Below are positions 63,963 to 64,000 of a stretch of DNA of 64,000 nucleotides, piece by piece. The stretch lies in contig CAMNSD010000006.1 of NCBI GenBank assembly GCA_946554445.1, positions 86,974 to 150,973 on the forward strand. Direction: 5' to 3'. A program made the translations under genes and the position numbers. The notes below the pieces were generated by a model, which was not told where the DNA came from, did not search any database, and saw nothing but the letters and a program-made list of their open reading frames with translations. The stretch is from an uncultured Lachnospiraceae bacterium. GTDB taxonomy: Bacteria; Bacillota; Clostridia; Lachnospirales; Lachnospiraceae. The first letter of the stretch is position 1; every line of letters starts with the position of its first letter.

Positions 63963-64000
63963 AGGTGTGCGCTCTGCACATTCAAGACAGCTTCTGTCGG

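Overview
The window looks like a chromosomal segment of a gut or rumen member of the Lachnospiraceae (Firmicutes, Clostridia). The clues are a GlgD subunit, a DUF3160 lipoprotein, a sugar ABC transporter lacking its own ATPase, a LoaP-type NusG paralogue and several Rpn-type transposase-nuclease genes. No rRNA, tRNA or CRISPR array was seen. The assignment rests on gene content and protein character, not on a search.

Region 1 (1-28 kb) is GC-richer backbone. It holds the end of glgD, a DUF3160 lipoprotein, a CapA-like phosphoesterase, a beta-carbonic anhydrase, an acyltransferase-3 membrane protein, a GT2 glycosyltransferase, hisC, a Sm_multidrug_ex membrane protein, a GH20 hexosaminidase, a methyltransferase, hslO and nadE. 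An AbiF-like HEPN protein follows, preceded by its own promoter, a short structured RNA and a terminator. Next is an alpha-galactoside module: AraC regulator, binding protein, two permeases and a GH36 alpha-galactosidase. A palindrome, TGACA-N4-TGTCA (often followed by TA), recurs eight times between 7.4 and 22 kb, mostly inside genes.

Region 2 (28-30 kb) is a compact stress module: hicA, hicB with a C-terminal extension, and a small protein that looks SecB-like. This resembles a toxin-antitoxin-chaperone operon and has a promoter with an overlapping inverted repeat.

Region 3 (30-52 kb) is an exopolysaccharide/capsule locus entered through a tyrosine recombinase. The regulatory and assembly half carries a CpsB phosphatase, Wzz-like co-polymerase, BY-kinase, two LCP proteins, a sortase-B-like lipoprotein lacking the catalytic residues, and a secreted protein. 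A LoaP antiterminator with a hairpin and terminator leader follows. The downstream, AT-rich synthesis half carries the initiating sugar transferase, behind a run of ten Gs, then glycosyltransferases (one frameshifted in an A tract), a radical SAM protein, a DUF2334 protein, a Wzy-like polymerase, a Wzx flippase plus a flippase remnant, an ATP-grasp/LMW-phosphatase fusion and a VanZ-like protein. LoaP probably lets polymerase read through this long operon, and the homopolymer tracts may make it variable.

Region 4 (52-64 kb) is a graveyard and accessory zone: a decayed wecB, a frameshifted DDE transposase abutting a truncated ICMT-like gene, DedA, several intact and deleted Rpn copies sharing one internal deletion, and a stand-alone acyl carrier protein. 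It also holds an unrecognised three-gene membrane cluster (57.5-61.1 kb) made of two paralogous two-TM proteins and a membrane-anchored, possibly PLD-like protein.
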